From Polluticoccus soli (GTDB lineage: Bacteria > Bacteroidota > Bacteroidia > Chitinophagales > Chitinophagaceae): a stretch of DNA of 64,000 bases. A program made the position numbers and the translations under genes. The stretch is from positions 1,054,001-1,118,000 of the forward strand of contig NZ_JARJHT010000002.1 in NCBI RefSeq assembly GCF_029269745.1, written 5' to 3'. The notes under the pieces are model-generated. The model worked only from the letters and a program-made list of their open reading frames with translations. It was not told the origin of the DNA and made no database searches. This document shows, in pieces, positions 9,069 to 17,634 of this stretch (positions are counted from its first letter, which is position 1; each line of letters begins with the position of its first letter).

Positions 9069-9466
9069 TAATTACCGGCGTCTTTTACATCCTTGATGCC
9101 ATCAACTATGTATTGACCAGGTTCTGCGTTGGTCTTATCATAGTCTTCTCCGCGCCAGGGAAGGTTGCGGCGAAATTGGGTATAATGTAATTTTACGCGC
9201 TTCCCAAGGCAAGCTTCCAGGCTATCGGCCAGCTGCTCGTCTGCTACACTGAAATAAAAATATTGGGAGTTGATCATACCGCCACGCTGGCCAAAGCCCA
9301 GCTGTATCAATTCACCCTCATGTGTCTTGAAAACGTTTCCTTTGCGCGAGAACTTCTGCAATATGCCCTCCCTATAGCCATCGCTGTATGGATTGTAATA
9401 ATACCAGTAAACATATCCTGCAACAGCAAGACCGACAAACAACATGAGTAGATAAACGAATCTCAT
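9065..9466 (-). CDS. Small membrane-anchored protein of unknown function
   Basis: 133 residues. An N-terminal hydrophobic helix (residues 2-25, FVYLLMLFVGLAVAGYVYWYYY) anchors a soluble domain of about 105 residues, presumably periplasmic. The domain has the pattern YREGILQKFSRKGNVFKTHEGELIQLGF near 32-58 and a later KRVKLHYTQ strand, compatible with a small beta-barrel. Similar proteins are common in Bacteroidota and sometimes misnamed as 6-phosphogluconate dehydrogenase; no enzymatic motif is visible. It is 18 bases downstream of the GT2 gene and probably co-transcribed with it and the hydrolase. Confidence 0.75.
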   Translation of the reverse strand: MRFVYLLMLFVGLAVAGYVYWYYYNPYSDGYREGILQKFSRKGNVFKTHEGELIQLGFGQRGGMINSQYFYFSVADEQLADSLEACLGKRVKLHYTQFRRNLPWRGEDYDKTNAEPGQYIVDGIKDVKDAGNY

Positions 9467-9484
9467 ACCATGAAATTAATAAAT

Positions 9485-10639
9485 CTATTTTACGGTTCGT
9501 CCTTTCCATTTATATACTCCAATAAAACCGAGCAAACCCGCACTAACTATGTAGGCGATATGCAACGGCTGCAGGAAAGGGAATAACAATAATTCTTGCG
9601 TTTTGTTGTAAAATTTCGCGACAGGATACAGGAACCAAAGCTCAACAATGATCTTTACAATTAACATAGCAGCGCCAACTATCAAGAACCAGGGATAAAA
9701 CAGCCCAGCTATCAACAACGCAGCTAACGAGAAATTGAACAGGTAAACCAGCGAAAGGATGCCGGTTATCTTACTATCATCATATTTACCTGATTTTGAG
9801 GCCCAGCGTATACGCTGCTGAAAAAAACTTGTCCAATCGGGTTGCGGAGGTGTTCTAACGATCGCTTCTTCTGCTTTGAGATAGCCAATTTTACCAGGGA
9901 AGGCAGCTTGCATTTTCACCATTAACAGGTAGTCATCGCCTGAGGCCAGGTGATCAACGCCTTTATACCCTTCAACCTGGTTAAAGGCATCTCGCGAAAA
10001 TGCGAGGTTGGCTCCATTGCTCATACTTCCCAGGCCAAGCCTGTTGGCCGCAGCAGTTATCCCCTGCATACTCATAAAGTCTAACGACTGGAATAGCTGT
10101 ACAAAAGAACCATTTGTAGTAAAATCTACAGGGCCGGCTATCATCACTGGCTTTTTCATTTCATAGAATGCTGCCAAATGTCTTAGCCACGATGGCGACG
10201 CGACGCAGTCCGCATCCGTGGTAATGATGAGCTCACCATTACTATTTGCAATACCAGCCGACAGCGCAGCTTTTTTGTATGCAACAGTTTGCCCTGCAGC
10301 TACATAATCAGCAAGGGCAATGCAGCGAATATTCGGCTGCCCAAACGACTCGACAATCGCCGCTGTATTGTCGGAAGAATGATCGTCCACTACAATAACC
10401 TCCAGTAACTCGCGCGGATAGTCTTGTGCGAGCAACGACTCAATGCAATTCCCAATGTTACGAGCCTCGTCACGCGCTGGTATAATGACACTTATTCTTA
10501 TAAATGGACTATAGCTATCCTCCACTTTGAACTGTGGCTGCAAACGCCACCCACGCCTGTATAAAATCATCAGGATGACGTAGCTAATGGTGAACGACAG
10601 GCAAATAATTTGCAGGATAAGCATCAGGTTAACAGGCAT
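9485..10639 (-). CDS. Family 2 glycosyltransferase, membrane-bound
   Basis: 384 residues from the ATG at 10639. A second ATG at 10624 overlaps the upstream hydrolase stop as TGATG and may be the coupled start. One N-terminal helix (about 7-27) precedes a GT-A domain: RISVIIPARDEARNIG at 48-63, VIVVDDHSSDN at 81-91 binding the nucleotide sugar, TTDADC at 140-145 as the DxD-like metal site, and QQRIRW near 270 as the acceptor-side QxxRW motif. Four C-terminal hydrophobic segments follow. Such enzymes build surface or lipid glycans; donor and acceptor cannot be read from sequence. Confidence 0.88.
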   Translation of the reverse strand: MPVNLMLILQIICLSFTISYVILMILYRRGWRLQPQFKVEDSYSPFIRISVIIPARDEARNIGNCIESLLAQDYPRELLEVIVVDDHSSDNTAAIVESFGQPNIRCIALADYVAAGQTVAYKKAALSAGIANSNGELIITTDADCVASPSWLRHLAAFYEMKKPVMIAGPVDFTTNGSFVQLFQSLDFMSMQGITAAANRLGLGSMSNGANLAFSRDAFNQVEGYKGVDHLASGDDYLLMVKMQAAFPGKIGYLKAEEAIVRTPPQPDWTSFFQQRIRWASKSGKYDDSKITGILSLVYLFNFSLAALLIAGLFYPWFLIVGAAMLIVKIIVELWFLYPVAKFYNKTQELLLFPFLQPLHIAYIVSAGLLGFIGVYKWKGRTVK

Positions 10640-11436
10640 TTAGCCATTACAGGCAGTGATTCAGAATCAAAAAAACGATGGCCTTTCTCCAAAATATGCA
10701 ATTCCACGCTATCCAGTTCGTTCTTGAACTTTTTTGCCAGCGGCACTGGTATGATGCGATCGTAGCTACCCATGAAGATGTGCACCGGAACGTGATGTTT
10801 CCGAATCACCATTCTCAACTTTTTGCTATCCGGTATCAATTCACTCATGCCCGGCCATACCCGAAGTAAAAAGTTTCGTGCGCTCTCGGTTTGCAGGTAT
10901 TGCATCGCAAATTTGTACCGTGACTCGTCCAGCCATTTGCGCCTTCTTGCAAACTCTATGAGCCCCATATACCGCTGGGGGTCTGTAAGGAACCTCCGAA
11001 AGATAGTGCTGCCCAGGACTGTTCGAGTCATAAAATAATAGAACGGATTAAACGCGAGGCCGTCGGGAGCAATGAGCAGGACTTTATCTATAAGACCCGG
11101 CATCAGCTCTACAGCTTTCAAGCACACACGCCCCCCCATGCTATAACCCATAAGGCACAGGTCGTCCACCTTATATTCGGCCAGCAGGAATTTCACCAGT
11201 TGCTTTAGCTGGGGCACATCAAACCGGCGTAGTTCCGGCCATTCACTTTTTCCATGGTGCGGCAGGTCGATCGAAATGATTGTGTATTCTTTACCCAGGT
11301 AGGCCGCAAACGGCTGAAAGATCTGCGCTGCATTGTTATAGCCATGAAAAGCTAGGAGCAATTTTTTACCCGAACCCATAGCCAGGTAATGCAGCTGTTC
11401 ATTGCCTAATGTGATATATCCCGATAACGTATGCAT
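10624..11436 (-). CDS. Alpha/beta hydrolase
   Basis: 270 residues from the ATG at 11436; upstream extension to 11715 would run into the start of the divergent acyl-CoA dehydrogenase gene and is implausible. The oxyanion motif FHGYNN is at 30-35, the nucleophile elbow GYSMGG at 97-102 with Ser99, and likely catalytic Asp225 (GSYD) and His253 (GHRFF). No signal peptide, so cytoplasmic. Substrate unknown; esterases, lipases and C-C hydrolases share this outline. It overlaps the GT2 gene by 16 bases or, with the alternative GT start, by 1 base, so the two are translationally coupled. Confidence 0.86.
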   Translation of the reverse strand: MHTLSGYITLGNEQLHYLAMGSGKKLLLAFHGYNNAAQIFQPFAAYLGKEYTIISIDLPHHGKSEWPELRRFDVPQLKQLVKFLLAEYKVDDLCLMGYSMGGRVCLKAVELMPGLIDKVLLIAPDGLAFNPFYYFMTRTVLGSTIFRRFLTDPQRYMGLIEFARRRKWLDESRYKFAMQYLQTESARNFLLRVWPGMSELIPDSKKLRMVIRKHHVPVHIFMGSYDRIIPVPLAKKFKNELDSVELHILEKGHRFFDSESLPVMAKCLLT

Positions 11437-11538
11437 CGTGCCGCTCAAAAATAAAACATTAGGCTGACCAGCGTCAGGAGGTTTAACATTTACTGAGCAC
11501 GATTTTTGTTTAGCTTTAAATAAACAATCTGGTTGTTT

Positions 11539-13317
11539 ATGGAAACTATGATCAACACACAGCAGGGCGGTGGCTTCCTGGTTCACCCTTCTGACTCTGC
11601 CAATACCTTCACGCCTGAAGATTTTACAGAAGAACAGCGGATGATAGAGGCCACTTGCCGCGAATTTCTCGATAAAGAAGTACTTCCTCATATTCTTGAT
11701 ATTGACAAACAGCAACCGGGTTTGATGCCTTCGCTGCTGGATAAAGCTGCTGAACTAGGTTTACTCGGAGCCGCATTCCCTGAGCAGTATGGCGGTCTGG
11801 GCGAAGACTTCGTAACGGCCACGCTGATCACAGAAGCCTTGGGTGGCGGACATTCGTTCGCAGTGGCTATGGCTGCCCATACTGGTATCGGTTCTCTGCC
11901 TATACTCTATTTCGGCAACGAAGAGCAGAAGCAGAAATACATGCCCAAGCTCGCTTCCGGCGAGCTAAAAGGCGCCTATGCACTCACTGAGCCTAACTCC
12001 GGATCTGATGCGCTTGCGGCACGTACTACCGCTACACTCAGCGAGGACGGCAAACATTATGTACTCAACGGGCAGAAGATCTGGATCACCAACGCTGGCT
12101 TTGCCGATGTATTTACGGTCTTTGCCAAGATAGATGGCGATAAGTTCAGTGCCTTTATCGTGGACCGCAATACGCCAGGCCTGAGCTTTGGCGAAGAAGA
12201 GCACAAAATGGGTATTAAAGGCTCCAGCACCCGCCAACTGTTTTTTGAGAACTGCAAAGTGCCGGTAGAGAACCTGCTGGGCGAAATAGGGCGTGGCCAT
12301 GTCATCGCGTTCAACATTCTGAACATAGGCCGGCTAAAGCTTTGCGCAGCAGCCCTTGGAGGTGGCAAGCGTGCTATGAACACGACCGTAGAATATGCAA
12401 TTACCCGTGAACAGTTCAAAACTCCAATAGCCAATTTCGGTGCTATACAACACAAACTGGCCGAAATGGCCATCAGGATATTTACTACCGAGAGTGCGAT
12501 GTTCCGCAGTGCGAAATGGATAGACGATAAAGAGAAAGAACTACATTCTGCAGGTAAGCCGTCAGAAGAAACCCTGCTAGGTGCTGCGGAAGAATATGCT
12601 ATTGAATGTGCCATGATGAAAGTGATAGGTTCTGAAACATTAGACTACGTGGTGGATGAAGGCGTACAAATACATGGTGGCAATGGCTTTTCTGACGAAT
12701 ACAATATCTCCCGCTCTTACCGCGACAGTCGCATCAACCGCATATTTGAAGGCACCAACGAGATCAACCGTCTGCTGACGCTTGACATGTACCTGAAACG
12801 CGCTATGAAGGGCCGTATCAACCTGATGGCGCCTGCAATGGCTGTGCAAAAGGAACTGATGAGTGTACCTGAATTTGGTGAAGAAAGCGGTCCGTTTGGC
12901 GCAGAACTGAAGGCCATTGACAACTTCAAAAAAGCCATCCTGATGTGCGCTGGGGCCGCCGTACAAAAGCTGATGATGAAAATAGAGCATGAGCAGGAAT
13001 TGCTGATGTACCTCGCGGATATGGTGATGGACACCTTCCAGGCAGAAAGTGGATTGCTGCGTGCAATGAAAATGCAGACCAACGGAAACGAACATGCTAA
13101 GCTGGCGCTGGATGCCACACGCGTTTTTATAGCTGATGCTGCGGACCGCATCAACCATGCCGGTAAAAATGCCATTAACTCGTTTGCTGAAGGTGACGAA
13201 CAACGTATGATGCTGATGGGACTAAAACGTTTTACCAAAACAGATAACTTCAACACCAAAGACGCCCGCAGAAAGATAGCCGCAGCAGTTATTGATAAGC
13301 GCGGATACTTTTTCTAG
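11539..13317 (+). CDS. Acyl-CoA dehydrogenase, long VLCAD/ACAD9-like form
   Basis: 592 residues from the ATG at 11539 (ATG at 11548 is an alternative). It catalyses FAD-dependent alpha,beta-dehydrogenation of acyl-CoA in beta-oxidation. The N-terminal helical domain begins near FTEEQRMIEATCREF; the beta domain contains YALTEPNSGSDA and WITNAGFADVFTVFAK; the C-terminal helical domain ends with RDSRINRIFEGTNEINRLL, where the Glu of FEGTN is the expected catalytic base. About 170 further residues form the extra C-terminal domain typical of very-long-chain enzymes. It is divergent from the hydrolase operon with a 102-base gap. Confidence 0.94.
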   Translation: METMINTQQGGGFLVHPSDSANTFTPEDFTEEQRMIEATCREFLDKEVLPHILDIDKQQPGLMPSLLDKAAELGLLGAAFPEQYGGLGEDFVTATLITEALGGGHSFAVAMAAHTGIGSLPILYFGNEEQKQKYMPKLASGELKGAYALTEPNSGSDALAARTTATLSEDGKHYVLNGQKIWITNAGFADVFTVFAKIDGDKFSAFIVDRNTPGLSFGEEEHKMGIKGSSTRQLFFENCKVPVENLLGEIGRGHVIAFNILNIGRLKLCAAALGGGKRAMNTTVEYAITREQFKTPIANFGAIQHKLAEMAIRIFTTESAMFRSAKWIDDKEKELHSAGKPSEETLLGAAEEYAIECAMMKVIGSETLDYVVDEGVQIHGGNGFSDEYNISRSYRDSRINRIFEGTNEINRLLTLDMYLKRAMKGRINLMAPAMAVQKELMSVPEFGEESGPFGAELKAIDNFKKAILMCAGAAVQKLMMKIEHEQELLMYLADMVMDTFQAESGLLRAMKMQTNGNEHAKLALDATRVFIADAADRINHAGKNAINSFAEGDEQRMMLMGLKRFTKTDNFNTKDARRKIAAAVIDKRGYFF

Positions 13318-13348
13318 ATTTACTCTCAGATAAGAGTAACTCATTTCT

Positions 13349-14881
13349 ATGTCGAACGTCGAACTATTTACTGAGCATATCAGGAAGGGGTATAGCTTTA
13401 AGGGGAATTTCATTGCACTGGGTAAGCCCATGCTTGATGGAGAGTTGATAGGCACCACGGTTGCCGCTCCACTGAAAATGATGAACCGCCATGGCCTCAT
13501 CAGCGGTGCAACCGGCACGGGTAAAACCAAGACCTTGCAGTTGCTGGCCGAAGGACTAAGTGACTCGAGTGTGCCAGTGCTGTTATTGGACATCAAAGGC
13601 GACCTGAGTGGCATTGGCGCAGCAGGAACACTCAATGAAAAGATAGCGGAGCGAATCAAACAATTGGATTGCGATTTTATCAGCAGCAAATACCCTGTAG
13701 AATTATTGACCCTGAGCAACGAACCGGGAGTAAAACTACGCGCCACGGTTACCGAATTTGGCCCTGTGCTACTGTCAAGGATACTCGGCCTCAATGCCAC
13801 GCAGGAGAGCATCCTATCGATGATCTTCAAGTATTGCGACGATAACAAGATGCCTTTGCTTGACCTGGAAGACCTGCAAAAAACTCTGCAATGGGCTGCT
13901 AACGAAGGCAAGAAAGAACTGGCCGCTGCATATGGCAATATATCGGCAGCTTCGGTTGGTACAATTATGCGCAAGGTGATAGAACTCCAGCAGCAAGGCG
14001 CCGACAAGTTCTTCGGGGAACGCTCGTTTGAGGTGGACGACCTGATGCGTATATCCGATGATGGTCGTGGGGTTATCTCGATAGTACGCGTTACCGACCT
14101 GCAGGACAAGCCGAAACTGTTCTCGACATTCATGCTGCAGTTGCTATCAGAACTATATGCTACCTTACCTGAAGAAGGTGACATTGAGCAGCCAAAACTG
14201 GTGATGTTTATAGACGAGGCGCACCTCATATTCAATGATGCATCGAAGGTTTTGATAGAGCAACTGGAAACGGTCATAAAACTCATTCGTTCAAAGGGCG
14301 TAGGTATCTTCTTTTGTACACAGACACCTACCGATATACCGGCGTCTATACTCGGTCAGCTGGGTATGAAAGTGCAGCATGCGTTGCGGGCTTTCACTGC
14401 CAATGACCGAAAAGCCATTGTGCAGACCGCGGCCAACTATCCCGAAACAGAGTACTACGATACGAAAGAACTGATCACTCAACTGGGCATAGGCGAAGCT
14501 TTGATAACACTACTAGATGAAAAAGGTATTCCTACTCCGCTGGTACATACGGTGATGTATCCACCAAAATCACGCATGGGTGTGCTAACGAAGGAAGATA
14601 TATCCGAGTTGGTAAGCAATTCTCCATTGGTAGCGAAGTATGAAGAACTGGTAAACCGCGAGAGCGCCCACGAGATCCTTAGCAAAAAGCTGGAAACGGC
14701 AGAAGAAGAAGCTCCGGCAAGGCGAAAAACAGCGGCAGCTAAGGAAGAAAAAAGCGTACTCGAAGAGCTGGGCGACAATACTGTGGTAAAGAGCATGATG
14801 CGCACCGCCGGCAATACGATCGTTCGCAGTTTGTTAGGGTCGTTAGGCATTGGTAGCAGGAGAAGGAAAAACTGGTTCTAG
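13349..14881 (+). CDS. DUF853 (HerA-like) P-loop ATPase
   Basis: 510 residues. Walker A GATGTGKT is at 53-60 and Walker B KLVMFIDEAHLIFND is near 284-298, followed by a GIFFCTQTPTDIP sensor region. This is the DUF853/YjgR family, related to HerA/FtsK hexameric ATPases; its cellular role is not established. A Lys/Glu/Ala-rich stretch (about 445-475) separates the core from a short conserved tail ending RRRKNWF. It starts 31 bases after the acyl-CoA dehydrogenase and may be co-transcribed. It converges on the rlmK-like gene with only 3 bases between stops and no room for a terminator. Confidence 0.9.
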   Translation: MSNVELFTEHIRKGYSFKGNFIALGKPMLDGELIGTTVAAPLKMMNRHGLISGATGTGKTKTLQLLAEGLSDSSVPVLLLDIKGDLSGIGAAGTLNEKIAERIKQLDCDFISSKYPVELLTLSNEPGVKLRATVTEFGPVLLSRILGLNATQESILSMIFKYCDDNKMPLLDLEDLQKTLQWAANEGKKELAAAYGNISAASVGTIMRKVIELQQQGADKFFGERSFEVDDLMRISDDGRGVISIVRVTDLQDKPKLFSTFMLQLLSELYATLPEEGDIEQPKLVMFIDEAHLIFNDASKVLIEQLETVIKLIRSKGVGIFFCTQTPTDIPASILGQLGMKVQHALRAFTANDRKAIVQTAANYPETEYYDTKELITQLGIGEALITLLDEKGIPTPLVHTVMYPPKSRMGVLTKEDISELVSNSPLVAKYEELVNRESAHEILSKKLETAEEEAPARRKTAAAKEEKSVLEELGDNTVVKSMMRTAGNTIVRSLLGSLGIGSRRRKNWF

Positions 14882-14884
14882 GTT

Positions 14885-15841
14885 TTATTTCGTGAGCAAA
14901 TAGCACTTTCGGTGCAGTCGCCCCTGGAAGTCGAATGGCGTGGTTGCTGCTGTAATATCTTCTATACTTGGCGTAGGTATGGCATCCCTATCCAGCTCAA
15001 AACCGCGATAATTGTTGCTGAAATAGATCTGGCCGCCATCAGTACAACCTTTTAGTAGCTGTTTCAGTAGCCATACATGGTCGCGCTGCACGTCAAACTC
15101 TTTTTCCATGCGCTTGCTATTGCTGAATGTGGGCGGATCGCAGATGATAAGATCAAAAGTGTCGGCGGGGATATCTGAGATAACCGCCATCACGTCATCC
15201 TGCACAAACTCATGTTTATCCTCATTATAAAGCTTGTTGTACTGCATATTTCGCTTAGCCCAGTTGATATAGGTACGCGACAGGTCGACTGAAGTAACGC
15301 TTTTTGCTCCGCCGTGGGCAGCATAAACGCTGAAAGAACCGGTATAACAAAACAGGTTGAGCACCCGTTTACCTTTCGCTTCTTCCCTAACCATGTTGCG
15401 GGTAATACGATGATCAAGAAACAGACCTGTATCGAGATAGTCGGTGAGGTTGATGATGAAATTAAGACCGCCCTCCGGCACAATGCGTTCTACCCGCTCC
15501 TCGCTGAACTTTTCATACTGCCCCTGGCGACCAGCTTTGCGCTGACGCTCCTTCATAAATATGGTGTCCAGCGGTATTTCCATTACCTGGGCTATCACTT
15601 CTTTACAAGCTGCCAGCCATTCTTCATGCTCCTCGTCCTCCATACCATGGCGACGCTTATACTCTGCTGCATGAACAACATCTTTATAGAGCTCGATAGC
15701 AAAAGGGAACTCGGGCAGGTCGTGGTCGTAAAAGCGGAAACAGGCTACCTCCTGCCTGCGCGCCAGCTTGCTGTAATGCTTATACATTTTCCGCAGGCGG
15801 TTTTCGAACATTGGTAGCTTGGCAGAGAAATCGCGGGACAT
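14885..15841 (-). CDS. Stand-alone RlmK-like 23S rRNA methyltransferase
   Basis: 318 residues that follow, nearly end to end, the C-terminal half of E. coli RlmKL (YcbY), which makes 7-methylguanosine 2069 in 23S rRNA. Diagnostic segments are FENRLRKMYKHYSKLARR near the start, FRFYDHDLPEFPFAIELY, the NLTDYLDTGLFLDHR loop, the SAM-binding LNLFCYTGSFSVYAAHGGA, the acidic SVDLSRTYINWAKRNM strand, and CDPPTFSNSKRM containing the DPPTF catalytic motif. The THUMP-RlmL half found in the fused enterobacterial protein is absent. Identification is from remembered family similarity. Confidence 0.88.
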   Translation of the reverse strand: MSRDFSAKLPMFENRLRKMYKHYSKLARRQEVACFRFYDHDLPEFPFAIELYKDVVHAAEYKRRHGMEDEEHEEWLAACKEVIAQVMEIPLDTIFMKERQRKAGRQGQYEKFSEERVERIVPEGGLNFIINLTDYLDTGLFLDHRITRNMVREEAKGKRVLNLFCYTGSFSVYAAHGGAKSVTSVDLSRTYINWAKRNMQYNKLYNEDKHEFVQDDVMAVISDIPADTFDLIICDPPTFSNSKRMEKEFDVQRDHVWLLKQLLKGCTDGGQIYFSNNYRGFELDRDAIPTPSIEDITAATTPFDFQGRLHRKCYLLTK

Positions 15842-16135
15842 TGGCAGTTATTTCAAGGGTTAAAGGTAGCTCGCAGTTCCAAAACCATCACATCAAACTT
15901 TAACTCATTCGTTGTAGACTTTGTAGCCAATTCGCGCCAACCTTATCAAATTCCATTCTCGAGTTTCGACAATTCGTTGATTAACAATATTGTTGCTGCG
16001 GGCTTTGTTGTCGTTTGTTGTCGTTTTTGACATCTGCACATTTCGCTGCATTTGCCTCATCAGATCTAATTCGCGTTTTAACCCATAAAATTACAATTAC
16101 AAAAATACAACAATAAATCGGAATGAGAAAAACGA
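15842..16135. other. Intergenic region with a tandem 10-base repeat
   Basis: This 294-base gap between two leftward genes contains no convincing open frame. Its notable content is a tandem TTTGTTGTCG repeat at 16004-16023, which recurs elsewhere in the window. The right part (16080-16120) is A-rich and follows the anti-sigma stop; no clear hairpin terminator was found. Confidence 0.6.
16004..16023 (+). repeat. Tandem TTTGTTGTCG repeat, copy 1
   Basis: Two perfect head-to-tail copies of TTTGTTGTCG. The 19-mer starting at 16005 is found again at 40223-40241 (opposite strand) and 61784-61802. Function unknown. Confidence 0.8.
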
Positions 16136-16966
16136 TTATGGTTTGATCTCCCCCACCACCATTACCTCAGTAGGTGTAGGATTACCGCCTTCTTTCTCGA
16201 GAGAGATAGCGAAGGCCTGCCCGTTTTGTATGCTCATAGGCACCTTTTGCATAGCGCCTGAAGCGATCATGTCAGAAGACAGGACACCCATGTCCACGGG
16301 CTTTCCATCCTGTATTACCCAGAGTTGGTATTGCTTGCCCTGTGGCGGCATCGGCATATCCATCAGCGAAACGTATGTTTCCCCTTTTGTCTTGTTATAC
16401 ATCGCCATACCCATCATTTTCTTACCAGCTTGTGCGCTACGCATAATTACCGGCTGCATATTGGCATCCATCAGCATAGCCCGTTGACGGTCATACATAT
16501 CTAACCTGGCTGACAGTTGCTGTTGCTTGCTATTGTTTTTCAGCATCTCATCCTTCATAGCCTGCATCTCTTCCCCGCTCCGCCGTTGGTTGTTCATCAG
16601 CAACACATTAGTCAGCAAGCTTCCGGCAAGTGCCACCCAAACTGCAGCACGCACCCAGCTGGTACGACGTTCGGGCACGGTCACAGGAAGATGAATAGCT
16701 TTGGGATTAGTTGGAATTGACGGCCGGGCGATTACCGGGCTATTGGGTTGTATTGCCGCCCAAATATCTTCCTGCATACCGGCAGGCGGCGTTACCGCAT
16801 TGGCCTCAGCATATTGATACATAGCGCGTTCTATCTCCTGAACCTCGGCAGCAAGCTCAGGATACTGTGCAATATTGGCCACTACGGCAGCACGCTCTTC
16901 TTCGCTAAGCGCTCCCAACACGTAGGCTTCCAATATTCCCGATTCTATGTACTCTTTTATGTTCAC
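16136..16966 (-). CDS. RskA-like anti-sigma factor
   Basis: 276 residues. The N-terminal 70 residues (IESGILEAYVLGALSEEE) are the anti-sigma zinc-finger-like domain of the RskA family without the HxxxCxxC ligands. One transmembrane helix lies at about 104-124. The periplasmic part ends with the RskA C-terminal signature: KGETYVSLMDMPMPPQGKQY, YQLWVIQDGKPVDMGVL and AFAISLEKEGG. It starts 4 bases after the sigma-factor stop, so it is the cognate inhibitor that would hold the sigma factor at the membrane until proteolysis. The stimulus is unknown. Confidence 0.92.
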   Translation of the reverse strand: MNIKEYIESGILEAYVLGALSEEERAAVVANIAQYPELAAEVQEIERAMYQYAEANAVTPPAGMQEDIWAAIQPNSPVIARPSIPTNPKAIHLPVTVPERRTSWVRAAVWVALAGSLLTNVLLMNNQRRSGEEMQAMKDEMLKNNSKQQQLSARLDMYDRQRAMLMDANMQPVIMRSAQAGKKMMGMAMYNKTKGETYVSLMDMPMPPQGKQYQLWVIQDGKPVDMGVLSSDMIASGAMQKVPMSIQNGQAFAISLEKEGGNPTPTEVMVVGEIKP

Positions 16967-16970
16967 TTTA

Positions 16971-17519
16971 TTACCTGCTAAATTGCTGTCTTAATGTTTG
17001 TATCGCATTACGCATGCGGGTTTTAACAGTGCCCACCGGTATATCGAGCGCTTTTCCTATCTCTTCCATGGTATAACCTTTAAAATAGGCCAGCTCCACT
17101 ATCGCTTTATGTTCCGGCTTTAGCTCGTCCACCAGCTTTTTTAGTCCAATCGCATCCGTATTCTGTTCCGTTTGTAGTCCACCACCAATATTATTTACGG
17201 TCTCTTCGTCGCCACGGATTTTGCCTTTCATTACCTCCCCTTTTGATCGAAGCTTGTCGATCGAGCTGTTGCGCGCGATGTTGATCATCCAGGTATATAT
17301 CCTTCCCTTTACCGGATCATACTGCTGTATGTTGTTCCATATCTTCACAAACACCTCCTGCAACACGTCTTGGGCTGTCTGTTCGTCCATTACTATCCGT
17401 TTGATGACACCAAACAACACGGCTGAATACTGCCTGTACAGGTAGTTGTAGGCTTCCTTGCTTTGCTGTTTCAGCAAAGAAACCAGTTCCTCTTCCGTAT
17501 ATGTTATTGCTGTCTGCAC
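16971..17519 (-). CDS. SigK-like ECF sigma-70 factor
   Basis: 182 residues from a GTG at 17519. There is no ATG in the N-terminal region; a TTG at 17576 would add 19 hydrophobic, Cys/Tyr-rich residues unlike any sigma factor, so the GTG is preferred. Region 2 is LYRQYSAVLFGVIKRIVMDE followed by AQDVLQEVFVKIWNN; region 4 is ELAYFKGYTMEEIGKALDIP followed by GTVKTRMRNAIQTLR. It is followed immediately by its RskA-like anti-sigma gene and preceded by a fasciclin gene on the same strand. Confidence 0.9.
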   Translation of the reverse strand: MQTAITYTEEELVSLLKQQSKEAYNYLYRQYSAVLFGVIKRIVMDEQTAQDVLQEVFVKIWNNIQQYDPVKGRIYTWMINIARNSSIDKLRSKGEVMKGKIRGDEETVNNIGGGLQTEQNTDAIGLKKLVDELKPEHKAIVELAYFKGYTMEEIGKALDIPVGTVKTRMRNAIQTLRQQFSR

Positions 17520-17583
17520 GCAGTAATGGTCTATAAAAATATAGTTTAAAACATAAAAATCGCAATAGGCATCCAATAGAGAA

Positions 17584-17605
17584 AAGGGGAATTAGAATTC
17601 CCCTT
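17584..17605 (-). terminator. Terminator after the fasciclin gene
   Basis: A 10-bp perfect stem AAGGGGAATT / AATTCCCCTT with a 2-base loop, followed on the minus strand by TTTTCTCT. It lies between the fasciclin stop (17635) and the sigma gene, so it may attenuate read-through from fasciclin into sigma. Confidence 0.7.
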
Positions 17606-17634
17606 CATTGCTGTTTTGATTTTGCCTGTCAGTC

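Noticed and set aside
11437-11715. Upstream extension of the alpha/beta hydrolase
   Set aside because: It would run through the divergent promoter region and the start of the acyl-CoA dehydrogenase gene; the ATG at 11436 is followed directly by a normal fold start.
12057-13259. Three antisense frames of 180-187 codons in the acyl-CoA dehydrogenase gene
   Set aside because: No family features, and they overlap each other and an intact enzyme gene.
13222-14286. A 354-codon frame antisense to the DUF853 gene
   Set aside because: Ser/Leu-rich shadow of a gene with intact Walker motifs on the other strand.
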